Origin: an uncultured Clostridia bacterium
GTDB taxonomy: Bacteria; Bacillota; Clostridia; TANB77; CAG-508
Direction: 5' to 3'
NCBI GenBank assembly: GCA_944393345.1
Contig: CALXZW010000029.1
Span: 1-14,232 of the forward strand
Length of the DNA: 14,232 nucleotides
Shown: positions 7,459 through 14,232 of the stretch, piece by piece
Numbering within the stretch: the first letter of the stretch is position 1
Layout: every line of letters begins with the position of its first letter
Notes under the pieces: model-generated
The model's database searches: none
Seen by the model: the letters and a program-made list of their open reading frames with translations, nothing else
What the model was told of the DNA's origin: nothing
Program-made: the position numbers and the translations under genes

Positions 7459-10401
7459 ATGAAAACAAAGAAATACTTTATAACAATGATATTTTTAGTT
7501 ATAATATTTTTAAGCTTTACTAATGTATCTTTTGCATCAAGTGACATTATAGTAGCTTTGGATCCAGGACATGGAGGAAATGATTCAGGAGCAATAGGAG
7601 GAGGTTTACAAGAAAAAAATTTAACTTGGAAAATAGCATCAAGAGTAAAAGAAATTTTAGATAACACTCCAGGAATAACAGGAGTATTAACGAAAACTGA
7701 AAACGAGACTGTTGACTCAAGAGAATTAAGAGCCAAAAGAGCCAAAGATAATGATGCAGATTTATTAGTAAGTTTTCATATTAATTCGAATGGAAGTTCA
7801 AATAGCTTATCAGGAGCAGAAACGTATATAACACGTAATACTACTCAAAAAAGATATTATGAATATTCTAATATATTAGGTTTAGATATATTAAAAAATT
7901 TAAGAAATATTGGAATACCATCATTCTCACCTAAGCCAAGAACAGTGAAAGGTGCTGATTGGGACGTATATCCAGATGGAACGGTAGCAGATTATTATGG
8001 AATTATAAGTTGGCCTATGCATATGGATATTCCAGCAATTTTAGTAGAACATGCATTTATAAATAATCCTTATGATAGAGAACACTATTTAAATGATACT
8101 ATGCTAAATAAAATAGCAGAAGCAGATGCACAAGCTATTATAAAAAATAAGGAATTATTTAGAAGAGAATTTTACGGTACTATAAATACTGAGCTAGTAA
8201 GTTTAAATCATATAATTGCAAATGGAAATAAAGATTACTTACAAGGATACATTTATATAGCAGAGTGGGTAAATGGAGATTGTAGAACTCCTAGTAAATT
8301 ACCAAAATTAACTTTAAAATCAACAGATGGAACATTTTCAACAGATTTATATGTGGGTTACGAAGGTGGAATAAAATATTACTTTGATAAATATATAGGT
8401 GATTTAGATATAAATAAAGAATACTATATCGAAGCCCAATTAACGGACTCTAAAAATAAGGAAACAATAGAGAATAAAACTCAAGTAGTAAAACTGCCAA
8501 ATAAGATACTTAATGAAAATTATAAAGATAGAGTATTAAAAACTGTTAATAATAAATTAGTATTTTCAGAAGGAGAATATAAAGGGAAAATAGATACTAA
8601 ATTAAAAGAAATAAAACTAACAGAAAACTCAACAGAAGAAACATATATATCAGGAGAGATAGCTATATATGAGATTGTAGAAGATAATATTAGAAATCCA
8701 AAATCAATGCCTGAAATATACATAAAATCAACAGACAACGCTATTAACGAAAAAGTCATTGTAGAATATAAAAACGATAGTAAATATTATTTTTATAAAA
8801 ATATACAAAATCTAGATAAAACAAAAGAATATTATATAGAAGCTAGGTTAACATCTGAAGATAATATCGAGACAGAAAAAGAAAAGAAACAGATAATACA
8901 AATAGGAACTAAAGAAGTAGGAAAATTAAATGGTATTACAGTAACAGCAAAAGATGACAAATTTACTATAACATATCTAGGAACAATAAATACAGAGTTA
9001 ACCCAAATGAATATAATACAAAATAGTGCAGGTGATAATTACATAAGTGGAAAAATTTATATAGCAGAATGGGTGGATGGAAAATGTAAAAACCCTTCTA
9101 CTTTGCCAAAAATGACATTGAAATCAACAGATGGAAAAATATCAACTGATATGTATGTAAATTATGAAAATGGAATTGAATACTATTATGATAAAAATAT
9201 TCAAAACATAGATATGTCAAAAGAATATTATATTGAAGTAGTTTTGACAGATATAAGTAATACAGCCAAAGAAGAAGAAAAGACACAAAAAGCAAAATTT
9301 TCAATTAATACTGTAGATGGAAAGTTTACAGATGGAAGAAAAGTGCAGATAGTTAATGATAATCATTTAAAAATAATAGATGAAAGTTTATATTATGGAA
9401 CAATAAATACAGAATTATATGATATGAAAATAATTCAAAATGGAGCAGGAGATAATTATATAAGTGGATACATTTATATAGCAGAATGGGTAGATGGAGA
9501 ATGCAAGACACCAAGTAAAATGCCAAAGATGTATTTAAAATCAACAGACGGTGAATTTCTAACAGAAATGTATGTAGGATATGAAGGCGGAATAAAATAC
9601 TATTTTGATAAAAATATAGAAAATATAGATGAAAGTAAAGAATATTATATAGAAGCAGTATTAACAAATCCAAAGAATCAAGCAGACCAAGAAAGCCAAA
9701 AACAAGTAGCTAGAATAACAAAACAAGGAACAATAGGAACCTGTACAAATGGAAAACAAGTAAATGTAATTGGAAACAATATAAAATTGAAAGATGTAAG
9801 TTCATATTATGGAACGATAAATACAGAATTATATGATATGAAAATAATTCAAAATGGAGCAGGAGATAATTACATAAGTGGATATATTTATATAGCAGAA
9901 TGGGTAGATGGAGAATGCAAGACACCAAGTAAAATGCCAAAGATGTATTTAAAATCAACAGATGGTGAATTTCTAACAGAAATGTATGTAGGATATGAAG
10001 GTGGAATAAAATACTATTTTGACAAAAATATAGAAAATATAGATGTAAGTAAAGAATATTATATAGAAGCAAAATTAACAAATCCAAAAAATCAAGCAGA
10101 TAAAGAAAGTCAAGAACAAATAGCGAGAATAACGAAACAGGGAGTAATAGGAATTTGTACAAATGGAAATAAAGTTAACACAGATGGAAATAAAATAATG
10201 ATTTTAAATAATAGAATCAAAGATGAAATTTTAGATGAAGAAGATGCTGAAGCAAAAATAGAAGAAAGTAAAGACATATTAGTAGAGGAAAAAGATATAG
10301 AGATAATCAATAAAGAAAAAAATAATTTTATAACAGAAAATGTTACTAAAGAACATGAGATATCCAACCAAGTAAAACGTGAAGATAATAAGATAGATTA
10401 A
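7459..10401 (+). CDS. Secreted N-acetylmuramoyl-L-alanine amidase with five C-terminal repeats
   Basis: A 980-residue exported autolysin-type enzyme. Residues 1-26 are a signal peptide (KTKK, hydrophobic core, cleavage probably after SFA). Residues 29-232 are an Amidase_3 domain, which cuts the MurNAc-L-Ala bond of peptidoglycan using zinc. All key positions are present: His38 in DPGHGG, Glu52 in LQEKN, His107 in SFHIN and the catalytic Glu197 in LVEHAFI. From residue 238 come five tandem modules of 132-139 residues that I do not recognise, then a charged, probably disordered tail from about 918 to 980. There is no SH3, LysM, choline-type or LPXTG element, so the repeats are the best candidate for wall attachment. 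It has its own promoter with operator-like dyads and its own terminator. The second repeat is degenerate. Confidence 0.92.
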   Translation: MKTKKYFITMIFLVIIFLSFTNVSFASSDIIVALDPGHGGNDSGAIGGGLQEKNLTWKIASRVKEILDNTPGITGVLTKTENETVDSRELRAKRAKDNDADLLVSFHINSNGSSNSLSGAETYITRNTTQKRYYEYSNILGLDILKNLRNIGIPSFSPKPRTVKGADWDVYPDGTVADYYGIISWPMHMDIPAILVEHAFINNPYDREHYLNDTMLNKIAEADAQAIIKNKELFRREFYGTINTELVSLNHIIANGNKDYLQGYIYIAEWVNGDCRTPSKLPKLTLKSTDGTFSTDLYVGYEGGIKYYFDKYIGDLDINKEYYIEAQLTDSKNKETIENKTQVVKLPNKILNENYKDRVLKTVNNKLVFSEGEYKGKIDTKLKEIKLTENSTEETYISGEIAIYEIVEDNIRNPKSMPEIYIKSTDNAINEKVIVEYKNDSKYYFYKNIQNLDKTKEYYIEARLTSEDNIETEKEKKQIIQIGTKEVGKLNGITVTAKDDKFTITYLGTINTELTQMNIIQNSAGDNYISGKIYIAEWVDGKCKNPSTLPKMTLKSTDGKISTDMYVNYENGIEYYYDKNIQNIDMSKEYYIEVVLTDISNTAKEEEKTQKAKFSINTVDGKFTDGRKVQIVNDNHLKIIDESLYYGTINTELYDMKIIQNGAGDNYISGYIYIAEWVDGECKTPSKMPKMYLKSTDGEFLTEMYVGYEGGIKYYFDKNIENIDESKEYYIEAVLTNPKNQADQESQKQVARITKQGTIGTCTNGKQVNVIGNNIKLKDVSSYYGTINTELYDMKIIQNGAGDNYISGYIYIAEWVDGECKTPSKMPKMYLKSTDGEFLTEMYVGYEGGIKYYFDKNIENIDVSKEYYIEAKLTNPKNQADKESQEQIARITKQGVIGICTNGNKVNTDGNKIMILNNRIKDEILDEEDAEAKIEESKDILVEEKDIEIINKEKNNFITENVTKEHEISNQVKREDNKID
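8170..10209 (+). repeat. Five tandem ~135-residue coding repeats in the amidase
   Basis: Units begin at 8170, 8578, 8974, 9391 and 9805, with spacings of 408, 396, 417 and 414 bases. Each has a core of about 90 residues opening with Y-x-G-T-I-N-T-E-L, then ISGYIYIAEWV-G-C-TP, PKM-LKSTDG, YVGYEGGIKYYFDK and KEYYIEA-LT, followed by a 35-45 residue linker. The alternating hydrophobic pattern suggests a beta-sandwich. Unit 2 has lost the AEW and Cys positions. Units 4 and 5 are nearly identical: in the first 80 codons I count six base differences, all silent. I do not recognise the family. Confidence 0.9.
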
Positions 10402-10402
10402 G

Positions 10403-10440
10403 AAAAAATAGAGAAAGGCGAAAGCTTTTCTTTATTTTTT
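10403..10440 (+). terminator. Intrinsic terminator after the amidase gene
   Basis: AGAAAGGC at 10412-10419 pairs with GCTTTTCT at 10424-10431 (one G-U) around a GAAA tetraloop, followed by TTATTTTTT. Flanking A and T runs (10403-10411 with 10432-10440) extend the stem, so it could also act on the opposite strand. It begins just after the stop codon. Confidence 0.85.
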
Positions 10441-10474
10441 GAAATAATTGGAAGAAGAAAATAATAGAATTTTG

Positions 10475-10503
10475 TTGAAAAATGACTAAATTTAATATAT
10501 ACT
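10475..10503 (+). promoter_or_regulatory. Sigma-A promoter of the glucosaminidase gene
   Basis: TTGAAA at 10475-10480 and TATACT at 10498-10503 are separated by 17 bases. Expected transcript start is near 10510, about 40 bases before the ATG. No TACANNTGTA dyad is present here, unlike the amidase promoter. AAGGAGG at 10535-10541 is the ribosome site. Confidence 0.75.
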
Positions 10504-10550
10504 AAATACGAAAAATAAATCTTAAAGGGGAAAAAAGGAGGAATATACTT

Positions 10551-13500
10551 ATGAAGAATAAAGTTATAAAAATATTATTTGTAATATTTTTGACGATGAT
10601 ATTAGGAATTATTTATAAAAACAACATATATGCAGCAAGTACAAGTTACGATATAGATGCAATAAATGAGTCTAAATATCCAGGTATAAAGAATAGCTTA
10701 AAAAGCATACAGTCAAAGCATCCTAATTGGAAAATAAAAGTTTTATATACTGGATTAGATTGGAATTCTGTAATAGCAGGAGAATATGTGGGGCATGGTG
10801 GTAGTCCATCAAATTTAATATATGATACATACTCAGAAGGTTGGAGATGTCCGATATGTGGAGAAAGAAAATACGACGTTTCAAAAAGATGGTATTGTGC
10901 ATCTAAAGAAGCTATTGAATATATGATAGATCCACGAAATAGTTTAGATGAAGCATATATTTTCCAATTTCAAGATTTAGCTTCATCAGTTGGAGATAGA
11001 TCTGCAATAGAAAAAATGGTAGAAGGTACATTTTTAAATGTACCATCATACATAGATGCCATAATGGAAGCAGCAGAAACAGAGAATATAAGTCCATTTC
11101 ATATTGTTGCTAGAATAAGGCAGGAACAAGGTGTAAATGGTGCGGGAGCTATGAATGGATACATATATAGAACCGAAAGTGGGGAATTTGTTAAAGTTTA
11201 TAATTTATTTAATATAAATGTAAGTGGAAATAATACTGAAGAAGGATTATTGGCTGGAGCTAAATATGCCTATGAACAAGGATGGACAACGGCAGAGGCA
11301 TCAATAAAAGGTGGAGCAAAATTTATAAAAGAGGGTTATATAAACGAAGGACAAACTACATTATATTTTCAAAAATTTGATGTTATACAAAAAGGAGGCT
11401 TGTATAATCATCAATATATGCAAAATGTAAGAGCAGCAAATGATGAAGGAAATACAATGTATCAAACATACAAAAAAAATGAAATATTGAATAGTTCATT
11501 TGAATTTACAATACCACTTTATGAAAATATGCCAAAACAAGCAATACCAAGGCCAACAGATAATTATAAAGGAAGCATAAATACAGAATTAATAGATATA
11601 AATGTTATTGAAAGTGATGGTAATAATTTTATAAGCGGATATATTTATATAGCAGAATGGGTTAATGGAGAATGTAGAACACCAAGAGGAATTCCAAAAA
11701 TTATGTTAAAATCAACAGATGGTACATTTTCAACAGATTTATATGTAGGATATGAAGAAGGAATAAAATATTATTTTGATAAGAATATAGAAGGGTTAGA
11801 TACTGAAAAACAATATTATATTGAAGCGGTATTAACAAGCACACAAAATGTAGAAAATATTAATAGTAAAACTCAAAGAGTACAATTAAAAGATAAAGTA
11901 CTTAAAGAAAATTATAAAGGAAAAACAATCAAAATAGTAAATAATAAAATAACTTTTTCAAATGGAACTTATGAAGGAACTATTAATACAGAATTAATAG
12001 ATATAAATATAATTCAAAATTCTATAGGTGAAAATTATATAAGTGGATATGTTTATATAGCAGAATGGATTGGAGAAAATTGTACTACACCTAAAGCTAT
12101 TCCAGAAGTAAGGATAAAGTCAACAGATGGAACAGTTAACGAATTAGCATATGTTGGATATGAAGGAAGTATAGAATATTATTTTGATAAAAATATAGAA
12201 AATTATGATTTATTAAAACAATATTATATTGAAGCTAAATTAGTTTCAGAAGGAAATATTGCATCAGAAAAAAGTAAAATTCAACGAATATATCTAGGCA
12301 ATAAAACAGTAGGTAAATTTAAAGGCAGAGATATAACTGTAGTATCACAAGATGATATTTTTAAATTAAAATACAAAGGAAATATAAATACAGAACTAAT
12401 AGATATAAATCTTATAGAAAGCAGTGGGAATAACTACATTAGCGGATATATGTATATAGCGGAATGGATAGATGGCGAATGTAAGACACCAAACATATTG
12501 CCTAAATTGTATTTAAAGTCAACAGATGGTAAAGTTAATTTAGAAATGTATGTGGGATATGAAGAAGGAATAAAATATTATTTTGATAAATGCTTGGAAG
12601 GGTTAGATATAGCAAAAGAATATTATATAGAAGCACAATTAGTAAATGAAGATAACATATCTATTTACAAATCACAGACTGTAAGAATTCCTGATCAAAG
12701 AATAGGTGAAAAGGGTAGTATGATTGTTGATGCAAAAGATAATAAAATAAAAATTCAAGACAGCAGTTTATATTATGGAACAATAAATACAGAATTATAT
12801 GATATGAAAATAATTCAAAATGGTACAGGAGATAATTTCATAAGTGGATATATTTATATAGCAGAATGGGTAAATGGAGAATGTAGAACACCAAGTAATA
12901 TACCAAAAATGTATTTAAAATCAACAGATGGAAAAGTAGAAATGGAAATGTATGTAGGATACGAAGGTGGAATAAAATATTACTTTGATAAATGTATAGA
13001 AGGATTAGATACAAATAAAGAATATTATATAGAAGCAAAATTAACAAATCCAAAGAATCAAGCAGATAAAGAAAGTCAAAAACAAACGGCAAAAATAACA
13101 AAACAGGGAGAAATAGGAATTTGCACAAATGGAAATAAAGTAATGGTAAGTGAGAACAAAATAAAAATTCAAGATGGTAGTTTATATTATGGAACAATAA
13201 ATACAGAATTATATGATATGAAAATAATTCAAAATGGTACAGGAGATAATTTCATAAGTGGATATATTTATATAGCAGAATGGGTAAATGGAGAATGTAG
13301 AACACCAAGTAATATACCAAAAATGTATTTAAAATCAACAGATGGAAAAGTAGAAATGGAAATGTATGTAGGATACGAAGGTGGAATAAAATATTACTTT
13401 GATAAATGTATAGAAGGATTAGATACAAATAAAGAATATTATATAGAAGCAAAATTAACAAATCCAAAGAATCAAGCAGATAAAGAAAGTCAAAAACAAA

Positions 13501-13766
13501 CGGCAAAAATAACAAAACAGGGAGAAATAGGAATTTGCACAAATGGAAATAAAGTAATAGTGAATGGGAATAACATAAAGATACAAGAACAAACAAAAAA
13601 TATTATTTTAAAACAAGATACAGAAAATGCAAAAGAAAAACAAGAAAATAAAGAAGAATACATAGAAGAAAAAGAAAAAATAAACAAAGAGGACGAAGTA
13701 AAATCGGAAGGAATTGATACAGAAGAAAAAATAGATAATGATATAGATGAAAAAATGATAATATAA
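10551..13766 (+). CDS. Secreted GH73-like beta-N-acetylglucosaminidase with five C-terminal repeats
   Basis: A 1071-residue exported peptidoglycan hydrolase, expected to cut GlcNAc-beta-1,4-MurNAc links in the glycan strand. Residues 1-29 form a signal peptide ending IYAA. Residues 40-95 hold HPNWKIKVLYTGLDWNSVI, typical of the N-terminal part of clostridial LytD-like proteins, and DPRNSLDEA lies at 127-135. The glucosaminidase domain spans about 150-310: FLNVPSYIDAIMEAA, IVARIRQEQG with Glu192 as probable general acid, YNLFNI near 217, and YFQKFDV and HQYMQNV near 272-292. A CPIC motif (Cys100, Cys103) with Cys116 may bind metal. From residue 339 five repeats follow, the same family as in the amidase, then a Lys/Glu-rich tail from about 1013. 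No sorting signal is present. It has its own promoter, and a terminator follows. Confidence 0.86.
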   Translation: MKNKVIKILFVIFLTMILGIIYKNNIYAASTSYDIDAINESKYPGIKNSLKSIQSKHPNWKIKVLYTGLDWNSVIAGEYVGHGGSPSNLIYDTYSEGWRCPICGERKYDVSKRWYCASKEAIEYMIDPRNSLDEAYIFQFQDLASSVGDRSAIEKMVEGTFLNVPSYIDAIMEAAETENISPFHIVARIRQEQGVNGAGAMNGYIYRTESGEFVKVYNLFNINVSGNNTEEGLLAGAKYAYEQGWTTAEASIKGGAKFIKEGYINEGQTTLYFQKFDVIQKGGLYNHQYMQNVRAANDEGNTMYQTYKKNEILNSSFEFTIPLYENMPKQAIPRPTDNYKGSINTELIDINVIESDGNNFISGYIYIAEWVNGECRTPRGIPKIMLKSTDGTFSTDLYVGYEEGIKYYFDKNIEGLDTEKQYYIEAVLTSTQNVENINSKTQRVQLKDKVLKENYKGKTIKIVNNKITFSNGTYEGTINTELIDINIIQNSIGENYISGYVYIAEWIGENCTTPKAIPEVRIKSTDGTVNELAYVGYEGSIEYYFDKNIENYDLLKQYYIEAKLVSEGNIASEKSKIQRIYLGNKTVGKFKGRDITVVSQDDIFKLKYKGNINTELIDINLIESSGNNYISGYMYIAEWIDGECKTPNILPKLYLKSTDGKVNLEMYVGYEEGIKYYFDKCLEGLDIAKEYYIEAQLVNEDNISIYKSQTVRIPDQRIGEKGSMIVDAKDNKIKIQDSSLYYGTINTELYDMKIIQNGTGDNFISGYIYIAEWVNGECRTPSNIPKMYLKSTDGKVEMEMYVGYEGGIKYYFDKCIEGLDTNKEYYIEAKLTNPKNQADKESQKQTAKITKQGEIGICTNGNKVMVSENKIKIQDGSLYYGTINTELYDMKIIQNGTGDNFISGYIYIAEWVNGECRTPSNIPKMYLKSTDGKVEMEMYVGYEGGIKYYFDKCIEGLDTNKEYYIEAKLTNPKNQADKESQKQTAKITKQGEIGICTNGNKVIVNGNNIKIQEQTKNIILKQDTENAKEKQENKEEYIEEKEKINKEDEVKSEGIDTEEKIDNDIDEKMII
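11565..13586 (+). repeat. Five tandem ~135-residue coding repeats in the glucosaminidase
   Basis: Units begin at 11565, 11970, 12372, 12771 and 13185 (spacings 405, 402, 399 and 414 bases). They share the core Y-x-G-x-I-N-T-E-L, GYIYIAEW, C-TP, LKSTDG, YVGYE-GIKYYFDK, YYIEA-L with the amidase array, and linkers of units 1 and 2 match the linkers of amidase units 1 and 2. Units 3-5 have an additional FDKC cysteine, and the linkers of units 4 and 5 add an IGICTNG cysteine. All five units keep the AEW and GYE-type elements, unlike amidase unit 2. Confidence 0.9.
12765..13558 (+). repeat. 380-base exact direct repeat (units 4 and 5)
   Basis: Bases 12765-13144 and 13179-13558 read as identical, at an offset of 414 bases. 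They cover the whole core and most of the linker of repeat units 4 and 5. The absence even of silent changes indicates a very recent duplication or gene conversion. An assembler could miscount copies here. Confidence 0.88.
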
Positions 13767-13842
13767 AAGATAAAGAAACATTTGAAACAACTAACAGTAT
13801 ATTACAAAATATCATTATAAATTAAAAGATAAAGTGAGACTT

Positions 13843-13886
13843 AAAAACCATATAAAGTATAAAAAACGATATATGGTTTTTTGTTT
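13843..13886 (+). terminator. Intrinsic terminator after the glucosaminidase gene
   Basis: AAAAACCATATA at 13843-13854 is perfectly complementary to TATATGGTTTTT at 13870-13881, a 12-base-pair stem with a 15-base loop, followed by a T-rich run TTTTTTGTTTG. The A-run on the left side means it may also work in the reverse direction. Confidence 0.8.
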
Positions 13887-13893
13887 GTTTTAA

Positions 13894-13921
13894 TTGACAA
13901 CAATAGAATTTATGATATAAT
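13894..13921 (+). promoter_or_regulatory. Strong extended -10 promoter of the ABC transporter gene
   Basis: TTGACA at 13894-13899 and TATAAT at 13916-13921 are both perfect consensus boxes with a 16-base spacer. TGA directly before TATAAT makes an extended -10. The transcript would start near 13928, about 30 bases before the ATG, so this gene is probably highly and constitutively expressed. Confidence 0.85.
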
Positions 13922-13957
13922 TAGACGGAAATCGAAATATAAAAAAGGAGCTAAAAA

Positions 13958-14232
13958 ATGAAAGAAAATAATAATGAGATAGCAATTAAAGTTGATCATG
14001 TATATAAAAATTTTAATGTATATTATGATAGGGCTAATACATTAAAAGAAAGAGCTCTATTTTGGGCTAGAAATAAAAGACGAGAAAAAAGAGAAATATT
14101 AAAAGATATAAATTTAGATATAAAAAAAGGTGAAACGGTTGCATTAATTGGAGTAAATGGAAGTGGTAAATCAACACTTTTAAAATTAATGACACAAATA
14201 ATTTTTCCTAATCAAGGAACTATAGAAACATA
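13958..14232 (+). CDS. Polysaccharide/teichoic acid ABC exporter ATPase (TagH/Wzt-like), 5' part
   Basis: The first 91 codons are present; the gene runs off the right edge. AAAAAGGAG at 13942-13950 precedes the ATG. Residues 9-20 (AIKVDHVYKNFN) are the first strand of an ABC ATPase. The stretch 29-47, a lysine/arginine-rich helix (LKERALFWARNKRREKREIL), is the insertion typical of polysaccharide exporters of the TagH, RfbE and Wzt group. Walker A is GVNGSGKST at 65-73, followed by LLKLMTQIIFPNQGTI. Such proteins energise export of a finished lipid-linked polymer through a TagG-type membrane partner. That partner is not in the window. The context beside glycosyltransferase genes supports the role. 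Signature and Walker B motifs lie beyond the edge. Confidence 0.85.
   Translation, partial: MKENNNEIAIKVDHVYKNFNVYYDRANTLKERALFWARNKRREKREILKDINLDIKKGETVALIGVNGSGKSTLLKLMTQIIFPNQGTIET

Noticed and set aside
8170..13586. CRISPR array or intergenic DNA repeat
   Set aside because: Repeats are about 400 bases long, stay in reading frame, and differ mainly at silent or linker positions. They are protein domains.
9353..13687. Long open frames on the minus strand, rich in Leu, Tyr, His and Ile, repeated in register with the coding repeats
   Set aside because: They are reverse-strand shadows of the plus-strand repeats in very AT-rich DNA. They recur because the repeats recur, lack ribosome sites, and look like no protein family.
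13767..13842. A small gene between the glucosaminidase and its terminator
   Set aside because: No start codon with a ribosome site opens a frame of useful length; this is a 3' untranslated stretch.
1..14232. Insertion sequence, phage, tRNA or rRNA gene
   Set aside because: I saw no transposase or integrase motifs, no terminal inverted repeats and no cloverleaf or rRNA-like segments on either strand.

Overview
The window comes from a very AT-rich Gram-positive genome, most likely a clostridial member of the Bacillota. This rests on the base composition, A/T-ending codons, strong AGGAGG-type ribosome sites, consensus sigma-A promoters, a clostridial-style secreted glucosaminidase, and the start of a teichoic-acid/polysaccharide-type ABC exporter ATPase. 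I cannot name the species. Every gene I can support lies on the plus strand.

Region 1 (about 1-7364) is a surface-polysaccharide assembly operon with almost no intergenic space. It holds the tail of an unidentified gene, a left-handed beta-helix O/N-acetyltransferase, a GT2 glycosyltransferase with a coiled-coil tail, a multi-spanning GtrII-like glucosyltransferase, two tandem related GT2 enzymes, a GT4 (GT-B fold) glycosyltransferase and a further GT2. No initiating transferase, flippase or polymerase is in view.

Region 2 (7365-13766) encodes two large secreted peptidoglycan hydrolases, each with its own promoter. The first is a zinc N-acetylmuramoyl-L-alanine amidase (Amidase_3). The second is a GH73-like beta-N-acetylglucosaminidase. 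Both end in five tandem copies of the same ~135-residue module, which I do not recognise, followed by a charged tail; neither has a standard wall-binding domain or an LPXTG signal. The repeats match position by position between the two proteins. The amidase promoter carries two TTACANNTGTAA dyads, like operators of the BlaI/MecI/CopY repressor family, and these also form a terminator-like hairpin. The glucosaminidase promoter has no such site.

Region 3 (13767-14232) has a strong terminator, a near-perfect extended -10 promoter and the first 91 codons of a TagH/Wzt-type ABC ATPase, cut by the window edge.

Taken together, the glycosyltransferases and modifying enzymes probably build a decorated wall polymer, the ABC system may export it, and the two hydrolases cut both the glycan strand and the stem-peptide link of the wall. 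A reasonable but untested idea is that the shared repeats bind that wall or its polymer. The most unusual element is the ten-copy repeat family.
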